Of a stretch of DNA of 64,000 nucleotides, positions 36,911 to 50,100 are shown in pieces. Positions within the stretch are counted from its first letter, which is position 1. Every line of letters begins with the position of its first letter. The notes below the pieces were generated by a model that worked only from the letters and a program-made list of their open reading frames with translations, was not told the origin of the DNA and searched no databases. Position numbers and translations under genes: made by a program. The stretch is taken from the NCBI GenBank assembly GCA_028023455.1, contig JAQFVV010006222.1, positions 544,001-608,000 on the forward strand, given 5' to 3'. This stretch comes from Epiperipatus broadwayi. Lineage: Eukaryota; Onychophora; Udeonychophora; Euonychophora; Peripatidae.

Positions 36911-39900
36911 GAGTTAGTAATCGGGCGGTATAGTAAAGGAAATAAACAAAAAGGACCGGAAATAGACTATGAGTCTAATATAATTATTTTGATGTAGCTG
37001 AAAAGCCTGAATTAGAATTTCGCTATTTAAAATGATGGATTGTTTTGTCAAATAATAATAATGGAGGCTTCGCAAAATAAAAGATTTTTTTTCTCCATGC
37101 ACATATTAATTAAGGAAATACTCGTAAATAAGCAGTTCAAATAAATAAAAAATCAATAAAATCAAGTTAAATAAATGGGTCAAATTAATGATATAAAAGT
37201 AAAGTTGTAGATTTAAATAAATGAAAAGATAATGGAATTTCTAGAATAAAATTAAGTTAGTCAAATAGATATTTGTATAATGTGAAACGGAAATCTCCAA
37301 TCCCTTTCCGTTTCACCATCAAACCTAATGACACTCTCATCTGTGCTAAGTTCAAACCTATTTAAATGTTAATAAATATAAAATTCGTTCATGTCCGTAT
37401 AAACAGTATTATATATTTACGTGCGAACGAACGCTATAATTAGATAGGATTAGTAAAATTATAGTGTACTAAAGTTATTTAATATTTCTAAAAATGGTTA
37501 TTATATTATTTAAGTTAAGAGTAAATTATTAATTTTGTTGGTTAATATTGTAATTTCGTATGTGGATATATAATCTGTGCTATATAGAAGAAAGATATGA
37601 TTTAAAATATGTAAAAGCCGTTATCTAAAAATACTATTAAATGTTTCTTTAAAATTGTTAAAAGATTTCTTGTTTTAAATATATTTCAGGGAAAAGTTTC
37701 TCGAAAATATATTTAAAAGCTATATCAAAATATGTGTGCAAATTATTTTTAATAAATATGTTAAAAATGTTTTCGTTTTCAAAAAAATGTTAAAAGGTTG
37801 TTTTTAAATAGAAAGAGTTTCTATTATATGTAAGATTAAAAATAAAAGCTGGTCAAGTAATTAAAAGATTTTTGGTTGTAAACAAGTGTCATTAACGACC
37901 ACACCTGGAATTCGTAAAAAGTAAAACTAGTTAAAAATTTACTAATTAAAATCTCCTTAGATAAGATTTAAGTTATTTTAAAATCTAAATTGGACAATTG
38001 TTTGCAACGAAAAATCTTAATTATAATAATAACTTATGGAATGTTTCTAACATAAGTTATCGAAGATCTGAATTATAAATTGAAAAACACTTAATTAAAT
38101 TCCTGAGTCTTGAGGCGGGAGATTCCGATAAGGAAAACATATAAATACTCTGTATTTTTTAGCAAGGAGGACAGCCATATTGTTAGTGAGAGTTGTAGCC
38201 AGTATTCACAATTGTTAATTTGAACATGTCCGGCTAAAAGCGGGCATCTTGTTGCTGTGACTCCGCGGGAGAGCGGGGTTTCTCTCGTCGAAATGCCTAA
38301 ACCACCATCATGCCGATAGAAGAGACGAGCCTAACATAAGGAGAAAGATGATGCCGCCCAGTCAAACTAAACCAAACCAACAGCCAAGAACTTGCAGATA
38401 AATCATACCGGTACCGTTTTATTTTTCAAACCGCAGAGCTCTGTGTAATTCTAAATGTAATAATATCTATCTAAGTTAGCTAACTTTCCTTTTAAAATAA
38501 TGATAAAGCTAAATGTAATCAAAACTTAAAATCCATTTAATAGTTTAATATGTCAATTTCTATCCAAAATTTAATGTGTTAAAGTTTAAATAATCTGACT
38601 TATTTATATTTTCCTTTCATTTAAAGTGCATTATGTGTTTAGTTTAAAGTTATATCACTGCGGTTGTGTCTATATTTCTTTGTTTATTTTAAATGCTTAT
38701 TATATTTTATATGCCAATATTTCGAAACAGTAGGCACTTATTTTTATGTTTTAAGAAGATATTATTTGAAAATCTTCGCGTAATTTATTTATAGCGTCAA
38801 CTTTCTGCGCTGTTTCGAAATCCTATTTTTTATTTAAATGATTTAATATGTGAAATGTGGCTCTTTTATAATCAACATGTTAAAAAACTTAACCTTATAA
38901 GTTTATTTAGAATTAAATTTAACATTGATCGTATTTATAAGTATATTTGACATTTAAATTCTTAAGTCCATAGAAATATACTTTCCCTCCTTAAATATTT
39001 ATTATCTATAAGTAACTTAATAGATCGAACATGTCAAAGTACAGATGTAATAATATTCCCTTTAGTAGCATAGACATTTATTATCAGGCTACGCAAGAGT
39101 TGGTCCCAATTTGATAGAGCTAATATGCTATTAACTCGTATTTCATAGTATGAAATATACTATTCTTTGCTTGGCGGATGTGATCTTATTTTATAAAATT
39201 ATTCTCGTTTTGCTGCTATACGTAATACGTATCTTAAGATGGAGCCACGGCATTGCCAGCACATTTTCTCTTATAGGGTAGAGCAGTAGCGAAGCCTGAG
39301 CCAAGGCCAGGTTAGCACGTAAGACCCCCGTCATTCCTGAACACAATGTTCCTTTTCACGCAGCATTGCGATCGGTTACAGGGTACCGGCGTTTGTCGCA
39401 AGAACCCTGAAGTTATTTCATCCATCCGCAGAGCGACTTTTCCTATTATTGTTTACCTGTGCCATAGCGCATTGGTAAAATCTTATTTCAGCCAACTCTC
39501 CCACCTTTATATAACGCTTTCAGCATTTTGAAATTTTCTCTCGAAAGCCATGTTCGATCGATCATTACTTGAGCTGGTTTATGCGCTCGTTATTAAATTA
39601 TATATGGGTATTTTGGTAAATAAATTCATGATCAAAGTTTAATATAATTATTTATATACCAGCCACAAATGCAATAGGATTTGGCTTATCGAGATTTATA
39701 GACATAACGTAGTGATTAATTATGTATCAATTGTAAACAATTCCTAAGATGGGCACATGTTAAACTCATCTATGAACTTTAATGATTACTTATGTGAAGT
39801 GATTTTGAATTACCAAATGTTTGTACATTCTACGCTGAATACTATTGTAAATAAGTGATATAGCTATGAGTTGTAAATAAATATATAATTAATTTAATGT

Positions 39901-41304
39901 ATTTCGTTCTCTGTTTCGTTATTGATTTAATTCAATCCAATTCTAATTATCCTTTATAGTCTATATATGTGAAAACTATGCATTAAGTTAAATTAAATTA
40001 GTGATATTTTAGTCAATTAAGAACCTTTCTTTTAATTATCTGAGTCTCATTGCTTCTCCGTGACCTATGTCGGCCGTGTGGAAAGAGATATACTACGTGT
40101 AATTTCAAGGTGGTCATTCGTAAGGTCGTGAGTCTTGGAATCCTAGTTTACGAGTTGAAGTGCGGTCGGACTCGGGATGTTACAGTCCTAGTCTGGTCAG
40201 CTTCGGTCTCTTTTGCTTGGATTCTGAATTCTGTTACGCGAATGTACAAACTTGACTGTTACAAATGATGAATTGTAATAAAGTAAAACAGTTTTTTTTC
40301 TCTCTGAATACATGTACGTTAATATATAAGGTAAACAAATGTTTAAAAAATAATATTGTAATATAAATAATATTCGTAAGAGTTTAGAATAGTATTGTAA
40401 GATTAAATAAGATAAAAGTTTTTTTTAGAATATACGCACGTAAATAAAGAAGCTAAAGTAATTGTTTAAAAATAATAGTGTAATTAAATAAAGATATGGA
40501 TAATGTTCGTATGGATTTAAAATAAGTATTGTAAAACTAATATTTAAAATGTTTGTACTGTTTTAAAGATAATATTATAAGATTAGTGTAAATAAATATT
40601 TTAAATAATGTTCATAAGGGATATAAGTAATGTTTGTAATGAATTTAAAAATAATATAAATGAAAGTCAATCGAAGTTCTATTAAGAGTGTAAAAGTTCA
40701 AAATTAAGGGATGAGGGTAGTATTGAAATAAGTTAGATAAGGATTAAGTTTAAAGCTCTCGACTGGATAAATTCTAGTACCTGCAACGGATTGGCCGGGA
40801 TCATTCCTCTTTTAAAAAGCACACTGGCAACAACCAGAGTAAGTCATAAGTCACTTTTCAGGGGAGAATCCCCATATCTTGTACCTTGTTTTCCAAAGCG
40901 TAAGTCGGAAATGGACAGTTGAAAATTCCTGCCATGGCAGCTGCTTAGTCAAAGTCCGATCAAGAGAATCGGCAATCGTTTTCCAGGGCGTAAGTTGGAA
41001 ATGGACAGTTGAAATTCCTGCCATTTGCAGCCACCTTTTCTTAGTCAAAGTCCGATTAAGAGAATCAGCAGCCGAAGCTTCGTTTATAAAAGATCCCTGT
41101 GCCACAAATTTAGTTTGTCCTCGTGGTCATTATCCAGGATGAACATTGTAAGCAATGTTACCAGCATAAAAGGAAGAAAAGCATAATTGGAGATTGCCCT
41201 TAGCATGGAAAAGGAAAAGATACCAAAAAGCAAACTTAGGAAGAATAATAAATTAAGATTTAATGTTGTCAGAGATAAAATGGTCAAAAATGACGCATTT
41301 TACT
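36911..41304 (+). other. Non-coding core of LTR element 2
   Basis: About 4.4 kb shows no credible protein on either strand. It includes a 12-bp perfect hairpin GTGAAACGGAAA/TTTCCGTTTCAC (37280-37314), a GC-rich island with CTCCGCGGGAGAGCGGGG (38261-38278) and other stem-forming words (38220-38400), another GC-richer stretch at 39235-39450 and at 40060-40260, and degenerate AT-rich repeats at 40320-40650. A promoter-like ATATAAATACTC lies at 38140. The region may be RNA structure needed in cis, or captured foreign DNA. Confidence 0.55.
40889..41068 (+). repeat. Two-copy 90-bp tandem repeat in element 2
   Basis: Starts at 40891 and 40981 share TTCC(A)...GCGTAAGT, GGAAATGGACAGTTGAAA, TTCCTGCCAT, CTTAGTCAAAGTCCGAT and AAGAGAATC. 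The copies are about 85-90% alike with a short indel. The minus strand is open across both units, but there is no evidence that it is translated. Confidence 0.85.
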
Positions 41305-41307
41305 CTC

Positions 41308-41321
41308 AAAAGGAAGGGCGG
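41308..41321 (+). promoter_or_regulatory. Polypurine tract of element 2
   Basis: AAAAGGAAGGGCGG lies immediately before the TGTAATG start of the 3' LTR, the position of the plus-strand primer. Confidence 0.75.
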
Positions 41322-42822
41322 TGTAATGTACCTATACTGATATAGGCACATATAATTTTATCTAAAATTATATTATTAAAATAATCTTTCGTTAAAGAAA
41401 AACATACCAATCTCTTTTCATTCAAGAAAAAATAATGTTAAAACTAATATATGTGCGAGTGTCAACAATAGAATAAATGTTATTATAAACAAATGAAAGT
41501 TAAAGGAGATTATCATTAAAAAACATGGCAATGCTTATTAATTAATATCAAACAACATTTTTGCATGGCTATTACTAATTAAGCAATCTTTCAAAACACA
41601 TTTATCAAATGATTATCACTGGAATTTGACAACAGATCTTTGCAGGAGATATTACGAAGACAACACGTCGCAGTTATAAATAGACTTTTTTTATTGGACA
41701 GTTCAGTTCACAAATTAGTTGAGTGAGTGCAGTTCACAAATTAATTGAATCAGTTGAGTTAATTATACCCAGAAACAAAATGCAGTGCTGAGAAGATTTT
41801 GGGAATTCACGCCTCTCCACAGCCTAAAAAGTCCGATGAAAACAGCAAGATCTGCCCGTGAAATAATGTCAACGTAACAACTTAGAAAATCTCTGTCAGT
41901 ACCTAATTGTCTCCAATAGTAATAATCGTGAATAATAAGGAAACTCATCAAGGAAACGTCCCAGCTGGCTAGAAGCATTCATACTGGAACCATTCATACT
42001 GGAAGAAACAACAAACAAGAAGAAAACAAAGTGTTAAATCTATGTACAAAATCCTAGGTAACACATTTGCTTATTTTCGTTTATACTGTAATAGCCATTG
42101 CATTTCATTAATTCGTGCGAATCCTCCAAGAGTCTAATTATATGAACTCGATATCATACATAAATGAACTATTGATATGTGTGTTTAAATTTCAAATGCT
42201 ATGTAATACTTTATTATTATTATGTGTGTGCATGAGTTAATATGTGTGTGATCCTTATATCAATATTATTAGTCAAAGTAGATAAATTCCCAGTGTTCTG
42301 TTAAGAAAATATTCAAGAATATTTAAACTATTTAGAATGTTAATTTAAAATATGCGTGTGTTTTATTAGAAGTATAAAATGTTTAAATTTAGTAAATAAA
42401 TGTTAGTTAATAAATTATCTGTAAAATTAAACTTTATTTGTCGGTCAATTCTTTTTATCAATTCTTTTAACAAATTCTTTTATCAATTCTTTTAATCACT
42501 AATTAAGTATAATCTACTAGTGATTGCAAATAGCTGAGCTAGTTGTGGATTTAGGCATTGAGTTAGTGGCCACTGTTCAAAGTGCGTTGTCTATTCTTTT
42601 AGTATTCTTTTAGAATAAGCAGCTGGCACCTATGGTTATACACAAACAAAAAAGTGCTTTGGATGTGGTGTTCAACTCAACAGCTGAGAAGAAGCTATGT
42701 CCTGGAAATGTAACGTTAGTTATATACTTTATAGCTATCGTTTGGGCATACATACTCTCCGAGTATGTTCTTCTCTGCCTAAGAGACCGGTGTTTCGAAT
42801 ACACATATTCGAAATCGGTTCA
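41322..42822 (+). repeat. 3' LTR of element 2
   Basis: It is collinear with the 5' LTR from TGTAATGTACC to GGTTCA. Right after its last bases the sequence changes to ATCATCATCATC, the 3' tail of a minus-strand RTE, so the expected flank has been displaced. Confidence 0.9.
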
Positions 42823-42837
42823 ATATCATCATCATCA

Positions 42838-45794
42838 TCAACCATTATCAATCCACTGCAGGATGAAGGTCTCTCCAAGTTTAATCCATCTTCTCCGATC
42901 TTTAGCTTCTCTTCTCCACAACACCCCTGCACATTTTCTTATTTCATCCATCCATCTCACATGTGGTCTCTTTCTGGGTCTTTTACAATCTTTTGGAATC
43001 CAGTTTAAAATTTCAATTGTCCATCTATTATCATCTCTTCTAGTAATATGTCCAGCCCAACTCCATTTCAATCTTTTATTTTTTTCAATAAGGTCAGTAA
43101 CACCTGTTTGTTGTCTTACCCATACATTGCGTTTTCGATCTGTTATTGTTACTCCCAACATACATCTCTCCATACTCCTTTGAGTGGTCTGAAGTCTCTG
43201 TATTGCTCTTCTATTAAGTGTCCAAGTCTAAGATCCATAAGTAAGAACTGGTAAAACACATTTGTTAAAAACCATCCTTTTCAAACACATAGGCATATTT
43301 CCTTTTAGTATCAAGTTATTTCTACCAAAAGCACTCCAACCAAGTTTAATTCTATGATTAATTTCCTCCATTATGTTTCCATCTGTATTAATAATCTGAT
43401 GAAGGTATTTGTAACTGTTAACTTCTTCTAATTCTTCATAATCAATCTTTATTTTCATATTTTGAGCAAATCGATTTAACATTACTTTAGTCTTTTTAAC
43501 ATTTATCTTTAATCCTACTTTTCTACTTTCATCTGCTAACTCCTGCAACATTTCCTGCAGCTCTGAAGCATTATTTGCAAAAACAACTACATCATCTGCG
43601 AAATCTAAATGACTTAAATACTCTCCATTTACTTTCACTCCTTTAATTTCCCATTTTAATCCACAAAATACTTCTTGCAGCACTGCTGTAAAGAGTTTTG
43701 GAGATATGGAGTCACCTTGTCTTACACCTTTCTCAATGTTGATTTTTCCAGTATCATTGTGTAATCTAATTGTTGCTGTTGCATTTTTATAAATATTCTT
43801 TAAAATATGACAATATCCTGGATCTATACCTTGATGATCCAATGCTTTAATCACTGAAGAAATGTGTATAGAATCGAATGCCATTTCATAATCTACAAAT
43901 CCAAAACATAATGACAACTCATATTCGTTTGTCCTTTCTATGACTTCTCTCAATACCTGGATATGATCTATTGTACTAAAACCACTTTTAAATCCAGCTT
44001 GTTCTCTTGGTTGGTGGAAATCCAAAGTTCTCTGTAGACGAGTTGTAATTATCTTGGTAAAAATTTTATATAAAACTGATAAAAGGCTGATAGGTCTGTA
44101 ATTTCTAATATCTTCTTTATCACCTTTTTAAATATTAATATTATTACTGCATTCTTCCAATCTTCTGGTACATCTTTATCATTTAGACATTTGGTATATA
44201 ACTTTGCTAAAATTGTTTCTATTTCTTCACCTGCTTCTTTTAATATATCAATTATAATTCCATCATTTCCTGGAGCCTTTCCTTTCTTCATACACTTAAT
44301 TGCATGTCTCACTTCTTCATTTAAAATTCTGGGCAATTTGGAAGATGTAATAGATATAGGAGGTACTTGTTCTTTATTACTATATAATTCTTGATAAAAA
44401 TCTTCTACCAATTTCATGATGTCATCTCTTTTTTTAGTAATAATTCCATCTTTTTTTCTTATTGCAGATATAAATTTCCTACCAATACCAAAATGTTGTT
44501 TAACATTTTTGAGACTTTTATTTTCTTCTACAGCTTTCCTTGCTATTTCACAGTTATACTTTCTTATATCATTTTCAACTCTTTTCCGTACCATTTTACA
44601 AAATTCGAGATATTCAATTCTTTTTAATACATCATTTTTGTATATCTTCATATTCCTTCTTTTCTTCATAAATTCTCTGGTCTCAGTAGAAATTTTATTA
44701 GTCATTTGCTGCTTTTTTCTACCAGCTATGTTTGTTGCAGTTTTTAAAAGTGTATCAGTTATTTTCATATTAATTTCATTCAAATCTGTATCATGTTCAA
44801 AATCTCCTAACACTTGAAACCTATTTGTAAGTTCTAATTTAAATTCATTAGAATGTTTCTGAAGATTAGGAATATCAACTGTAAATATTGTTTTTCTTAA
44901 TAATTTTTGTCTTTCTAGTTTTACATTAACACGTAACTTACACCTTACTAATCGATGATCACTTCCTGTGTTAAATTTATTAAGAACATTACAATCTTGA
45001 AATATGTATTTTCAGTTAGTCAAAATATAATCCAATTCTGCTGTGCCTTCATTTGGATGCTTCCATGTCCATTTCCTTTTAACATTTTTCTCAAAAACTG
45101 AATTCATAATATAAAGTTTTTCTTTTTCTGAAAACTCCACAAGTCTATGTCCTCTCTCATTTCTATTACCATAACCAAAATTACCTACAGCAATTTCATC
45201 TTTCATTTGTCTACCAATTCTAGCATTAAAGTCTCCCATAACAATTTTAAAATGTTGTTTACTCTTATCAAAAGCCTTTTGTACATCCATATAAAAATTT
45301 TCTACTACTTCATCACTATGAGAACTTGTTGGGGCATAAACCTGAATTATCTGCATTTGGTATCTGCTATTAAGTTGTATAACTAATCTTGCCATTCTGT
45401 CCGATACACCATCAATCTCCACAATATTGTTCTTCCACTTTTTATTTATAATGAATCCTACTCCACTTGTATTTCCAATATGTGTGCCTTTATAATAGAG
45501 TATATGTCCACTTTTTAAATCAATTGTTTCTTCTCCTTTTCTTCTAACTTCACAAAGTCCAATAATGTCCCATTTAATATAAGACAGTTCTTCTTCTAAT
45601 TCTTGCAATCTTCCTTCACTTGAAAGTGATCTGCAGTTGTAAGTACCTAAATAAAAAGTCATCATCAAATGGCAGCCTGGGTCCGCAATCAGGGGATTCT
45701 TAGCACCCTCCGCCTTCGGCCACCAACCGCTGCCTTGGTTGGTGACTTTACAGCCTCCTGGGAATAAGGGCCATGCTTTATTTTTGTCTGTCAT
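42838..45794 (-). pseudogene. RTE ORF: AP-like endonuclease and reverse transcriptase, broken
   Basis: This enzyme nicks target DNA and copies RTE RNA. The endonuclease part (45794 down to about 44930) shows GTYNCRSLSSEGRLQELEEE, CEVRRKG, VYAPTSSHS, MGDFNARIG, and TWKHPNEGTAELDYILTN, then after a stop GSDHRLVRC. The reverse transcriptase has KKGKAPGNDGI (about 44270), AGFKSGFSTIDHI, FVDYEMAFDSI, GVRQGDSISPKLF and the catalytic FADD (43591-43602). The tail reads RKRNVWVRQQTGVTDLIEKN and LKWSWAGHITRRDDNRWT (down to 42838). Faults: one in-frame stop at about 45012, a frameshift near 44100-44050 inside the RT, and one TAG near 43230. Only these three clear faults suggest a fairly young dead copy. 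Several plus-strand frames over this span are shadows. Confidence 0.88.
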
Positions 45795-46011
45795 AATTGT
45801 ATATATGTATTGGGAAAATATTTATCATTTACACAAACATTCATTCTGCCTTATCAGGCACTGAGAAGAAAGACCATGGTATTTCTTGATCGTAAACTCA
45901 GAGGTTAAAAAGCCAATAAACTCACCACGCTGGCTAATGCGTGTTGGTGAGCAGCCCATCCATGTTCGTATACTATATGAATAATCACATAGTAATAACA
46001 GCTGCAACGAC

Positions 46012-46055
46012 AAGAACATATGGAGTGGACATTAGGAATCACTCCATACGTTCTT
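46012..46055 (-). other. Hairpin at the 5' end of the RTE
   Basis: AAGAACATATGGAGTG (46012-46027) pairs with CACTCCATACGTTCTT (46040-46055) with one mismatch around a 12-nt loop. It sits at the presumed 5' terminus of the RTE and next to a TA run. Confidence 0.6.
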
Positions 46056-46079
46056 ATATATATATATATAGAAGAATTT

Positions 46080-46643
46080 ATTAGTAAATAAATATGATTT
46101 TGTTCAGTCACCATGCATTGATAAAATTAATTTTCAAACAGAATAGTTCAAAAAATGATAATGTCAAATGAAACATCATAATTCACTTATAAAAAATACA
46201 ACTCAAGTTAATAAAGAAAAACATGTGTATGATTATTTTGCTGACCTACTCCTGATGAAATACAAAAAGCAACAGTGATTATAGGACATGAACTCTCATG
46301 CTTTCATTCCAGTTAATTTGGATATAGTATAATCAACTGCAATTCTTATATAGGTTTCTTGTTTGATGCAGATAACTGTTATTATTTATTCTGGAAGTGT
46401 ATATAGAATTTGACAGATATTGTATCTAAGTAAAAACTATTGACTAATATGATTGTTCATCAAATACATAAAAAAAATATGCAAATTAATAGACTAGCAA
46501 AAAATAAAAATGAAAACAGAACTAGAAATTCATTTAAAGATCAAAGTTTAAAATCAAATCCTAAAAATGAAAAAGGCTATACCATTAAACTGAAAAGAAA
46601 ACATTTTCTAATCCCATATATATGATAAAAATTTTATCTATAA
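46080..46643. repeat. AT-rich flank and left unit of a ~230-bp repeat
   Basis: The last ~75 bp (about 46570-46643) match 51037-51110 in the same orientation (both contain CTGAAAAGAAA, CATTTT and AAAAATT(T/C)TATC). The hAT below is inserted in this unit. Nothing coding was recognised. Confidence 0.5.
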
Positions 46644-47177
46644 CAGGGCTGGGCAACAGCTGACCCAACAGACCACATCTGCCCCATGATGATGTTGAAT
46701 CCACCCCATCCTATAAATGCCTAAATATAAAAAATCCATATCTGACTACACTTGCTGTAAACCACAGTCTCTATGCCTCCACTCACATGTTCTTAAAATG
46801 TTAACTTTATCCTAATGTCATGAAAAATATAAAATACTAATTATAAAAATTAAAAATTTTATAACTTGCATAAATTTAATCATAACTTCTAACATACAAA
46901 TTTTATATTACAAAATATAAAATTACAGGAAAAATCACATCGCAAATAATGTTAATTTTTGTTTTTAAAGAATACTGTATATTTTACACAGCATCAAAGT
47001 ATTATTTCCTAATTATTATTGTAGCATCAGTCAAACGAAGTTCCTTTGGATTTAAAACTTCTTATTGAAAAAAAAAATATTGGTACATGATATTTTATAA
47101 TTAAGTTTATGACATTTCTAATTATTACAATTTTTAATTTAATATAATTTATAGTCTATAAAATGAGGCAATTAAAA

Positions 47178-50100
47178 AAAGAAAAATTGATGCTGAATGC
47201 TGCATTTTCAATGATAATTGGACATTCGGATATTTATTTGTAAATTTGGATGATAAAGCTGTTTGTTTGGTTTGCAACAAATCTATTTCCATTTTTAAAG
47301 AATATAATCTAAAAAATCAGGTTTCAATAAAACATTTCATAAAATATGAACTATTTTCACCAGAGCAAATGCAAATTAATGCAGAATAATTAAAATATGG
47401 TTAGCATAAACAATAAAATACTCTGACAATTTTGTCAAATACAGATAGTGCTGTGACAAAAACTATTTACATTATTGGACATAAGGTTGCAAAACAATAT
47501 AAATCATTTTCTGTCAGAGAATTTATGAAAGACTGTTTGATAGATATTGCTGAATTATTATGTCCTGATAAAAAACTGACATTTGAAAAAATTTCTCTGT
47601 AACAAAGAATTCTCTTTAGACAAATTGATAACATTTCAAGTAATTTAGGTGAAGAATTAAAATTAAAATTGAAAGATTATACTTTCCATGAACTGGCTTT
47701 AGATAAGTCATATGACATTGCTGATATGAGCCAACTTTTAATTTTTATTCAAGGTATAAATCATAGATTCAAAATTACTGAGGAATTATTTTCTGCATAT
47801 CCTATGAAAGACACAATGATTAGTAAAGATTTTTTTTATAGTTCTTCAAGAAAGTTTGCAAAAACATAATATAAAGTGGGACAAAACTGTCGACATCACA
47901 GCCGATGGTGTCCTAGTTTGACAGGAAAAAAATATTGGATTATTAAAAAGAATAAATGACAAAATAAAGCATATTCCAGAAAAAGAAATAATTTTCTTAC
48001 ATTGTATAATTCATCTAGAAGCCCTTTGCAAAAAAGTTCTAAAACTGAAGCCTGTTATATTGCTTGTAACAAAAGTAGTTAATTTATTTGTGGAAGAGCT
48101 TTAAATCACTGGCAATTCATAATATTTTTGAAAAAAATTAAATGTGATTTCACTGATATTCCTTACCATATGAACAGAAGATTAGTCTTGGAAAAGTGTG
48201 TTAGCACTCTGATATAAAATATAGAATAAGAATCCTTGATAGCCAAAAATTTAGTTATTAACATGGGTTTGACCCCAACTCACATGTAATTAGCACTAGT
48301 AACTAGCAATAGGTGGTATCATATACATATATGAATCTAAATGGATCTCTACTAAATTTTAGTATTTATGGTAAATGCAAAGGACAAACTGAATGAATAT
48401 TATGAATTAAAAGATGAATAATGGCTGAATGCCTTTTTTTCCATTGAGTTAATTTGTTCATATATATATATATATATGTAGGATAAATAAATAATCTTAT
48501 ATATTGTAAATAAATAAAAATTATAATTTATATAAAATAAAATTGACATTTAAAGAGTCACACAATGCAATCAGTAGATCTTGAGATTTTGGGGAGTGTT
48601 TGTATCATTCTAAAAAATGTATAAAATGTTGCAAATACCAAAGATTCTTTAATTAAATTTTACTTGGCTAATTGATCAGTCTTTCTACACCATATATGGA
48701 AATGTAGGTCAATTTAAGGTATAATCAAGTATACTAAATTTGAAACAATGGCTGGCTAGAAATTGATCAGATTAAAATCTAAACAAAAATGTAATGGAAA
48801 CAAAAGGTTATGTCTATTTCTGGATAAGTGCAAAATGAATAAAATATCTTGTCTTAAGGCAGCATTCTTTAAATAGTTGCATTAAATATAAATAGCTAAG
48901 TTTATGGGCCACTGATATACTTGTTCTAAGACTTATCTCAGAGTGCTATGATATTTCATGTCTGTTTAATTGGTGAAATAAGTAATGTTGGGGTAAAAGA
49001 AATGACTGCTTGCTTTCCCATATCTCTGGGACTCGCATCTCCTACTCATGATACTGAAACCTGAAACATTTAGACCAAATTTAGCGAATTGTTCAAAGAA
49101 GATGCTTGCCTGTAAGTGAACTTTAAATCTCTACCGATGCTTGTTTTTATACAAACTAATTTTATATATTAACTGCACCAACCAATCTTATTTTGTATAT
49201 ATGTTAACCACACAAACCAACTATCTTGCTTATGTATTAAGCCAACTAATTTATTTACTTGTATAACTTCCCAAATGACCTATTTAATTAATCCACAGAA
49301 GCGCATAATTGCAAATTAAACTATAATCAAATTTGTAATAATAATTGTATAAACATTCTACACACATATATTTTGTTTTACTTATAATCATTAAACTACT
49401 ATTTAATCATAATTTACTAAGGCTGTAATCTTAGAAATAAGCGTCTGAAAAATACGAAGGTAGGGACCTCTATAGGTCTTAAAAACACAAGCTTATTTGT
49501 TAGATCATTTATCTGTATTACAGTATTTGTCATTCACTGCCAGAATCTCTAATATTAATTATTTGATTGAGTTATACTGCTCCCTAATTGAATGAGATTT
49601 TATTTTGTATTATTAATTAAACTCCCTTTTGTTTAACATTTCTTTGAATATTATTACAGCTATCAATATTAATTCACATTAAACAATAGTCTGTACCATT
49701 CTTTAATTGTTATATTTCATAGAAATAATTAGTTAATCACTTGAATATATTATTGACTTCCAAGTCTTTGTGCTCACCCTGTTCTTATTGCTGGAACCAG
49801 AGTCAATGGAAAATTTGTCATATCCTCAAAAACGTTGCTCATATAGTCATAAATCCTGGAGCACAGGCAAATAGGTTAATATTTAGTATTGTTCCTTACT
49901 TATGTATCTTGCACATGCTAGATTGATGTACTTTTGCTTGGATTCTAGGTCTTGTTGAACAAACACATGATTTTGACCTATACCCAAGGGAAAGGACTAT
50001 TTATTTTTGATATGTATACAAATGTCACATCATTTATAAAAAAAAAAAAAACTCAAGTTATTTTTGCAACAATTCCAAAATAAACAGTTAACTCACTTTT

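Larger units (their letters stand above)
34293..42822 (+). mobile_element. LTR retrotransposon 2 (coding-light, non-autonomous)
   Basis: Direct repeats of about 1.5 kb (34293-35799 and 41322-42822) flank a 5.5-kb core. A primer-binding-like site sits 2 bp after the 5' LTR, and the purine tract AAAAGGAAGGGCGG precedes the 3' LTR. The only substantial frame is an intact 252-residue protein at 36152-36910; no protease, reverse transcriptase or integrase motif was found on either strand of the core. The LTRs are very similar (perhaps 2% apart by eye, one 8-bp indel), so this copy moved fairly recently and must have used enzymes from another element. The left flank is (AT)n and a matching TA run lies at 46056-46070 beyond a later RTE insertion. 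Confidence 0.88.
42823..46055 (-). mobile_element. RTE-type LINE, nearly full length (~3.2 kb)
   Basis: The minus strand carries, in order, a 5' region with a hairpin, an AP-like endonuclease, a reverse transcriptase and a C-terminal tail, ending in a TGATGATGATGAT repeat that abuts the 3' LTR of element 2 at 42823. A GATGAT-type tail and a length near 3.2 kb are usual for RTE/BovB-like elements. The sequence beyond 46055 is a TA run like that on the left side of LTR element 2, which suggests the RTE went in at the junction between that LTR and its (TA)n flank. Confidence 0.8.

Noticed and set aside
37279-40190. A nested solo LTR inside element 2 (TG... hairpin start, internal TATA word, TTACA-like end)
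   Set aside because: No matching terminal pair or target duplication could be found, so the boundaries were guesswork.
40851-41105. 84-residue minus-strand frame with an internal ~30-residue repeat
   Set aside because: The repeat follows directly from the 90-bp DNA tandem pair and there is no sign of a protein family.
44191-44817. Plus-strand frames (67, 78 and 133 residues) across the RTE
   Set aside because: They are the reverse shadow of the RTE reverse transcriptase on the minus strand.
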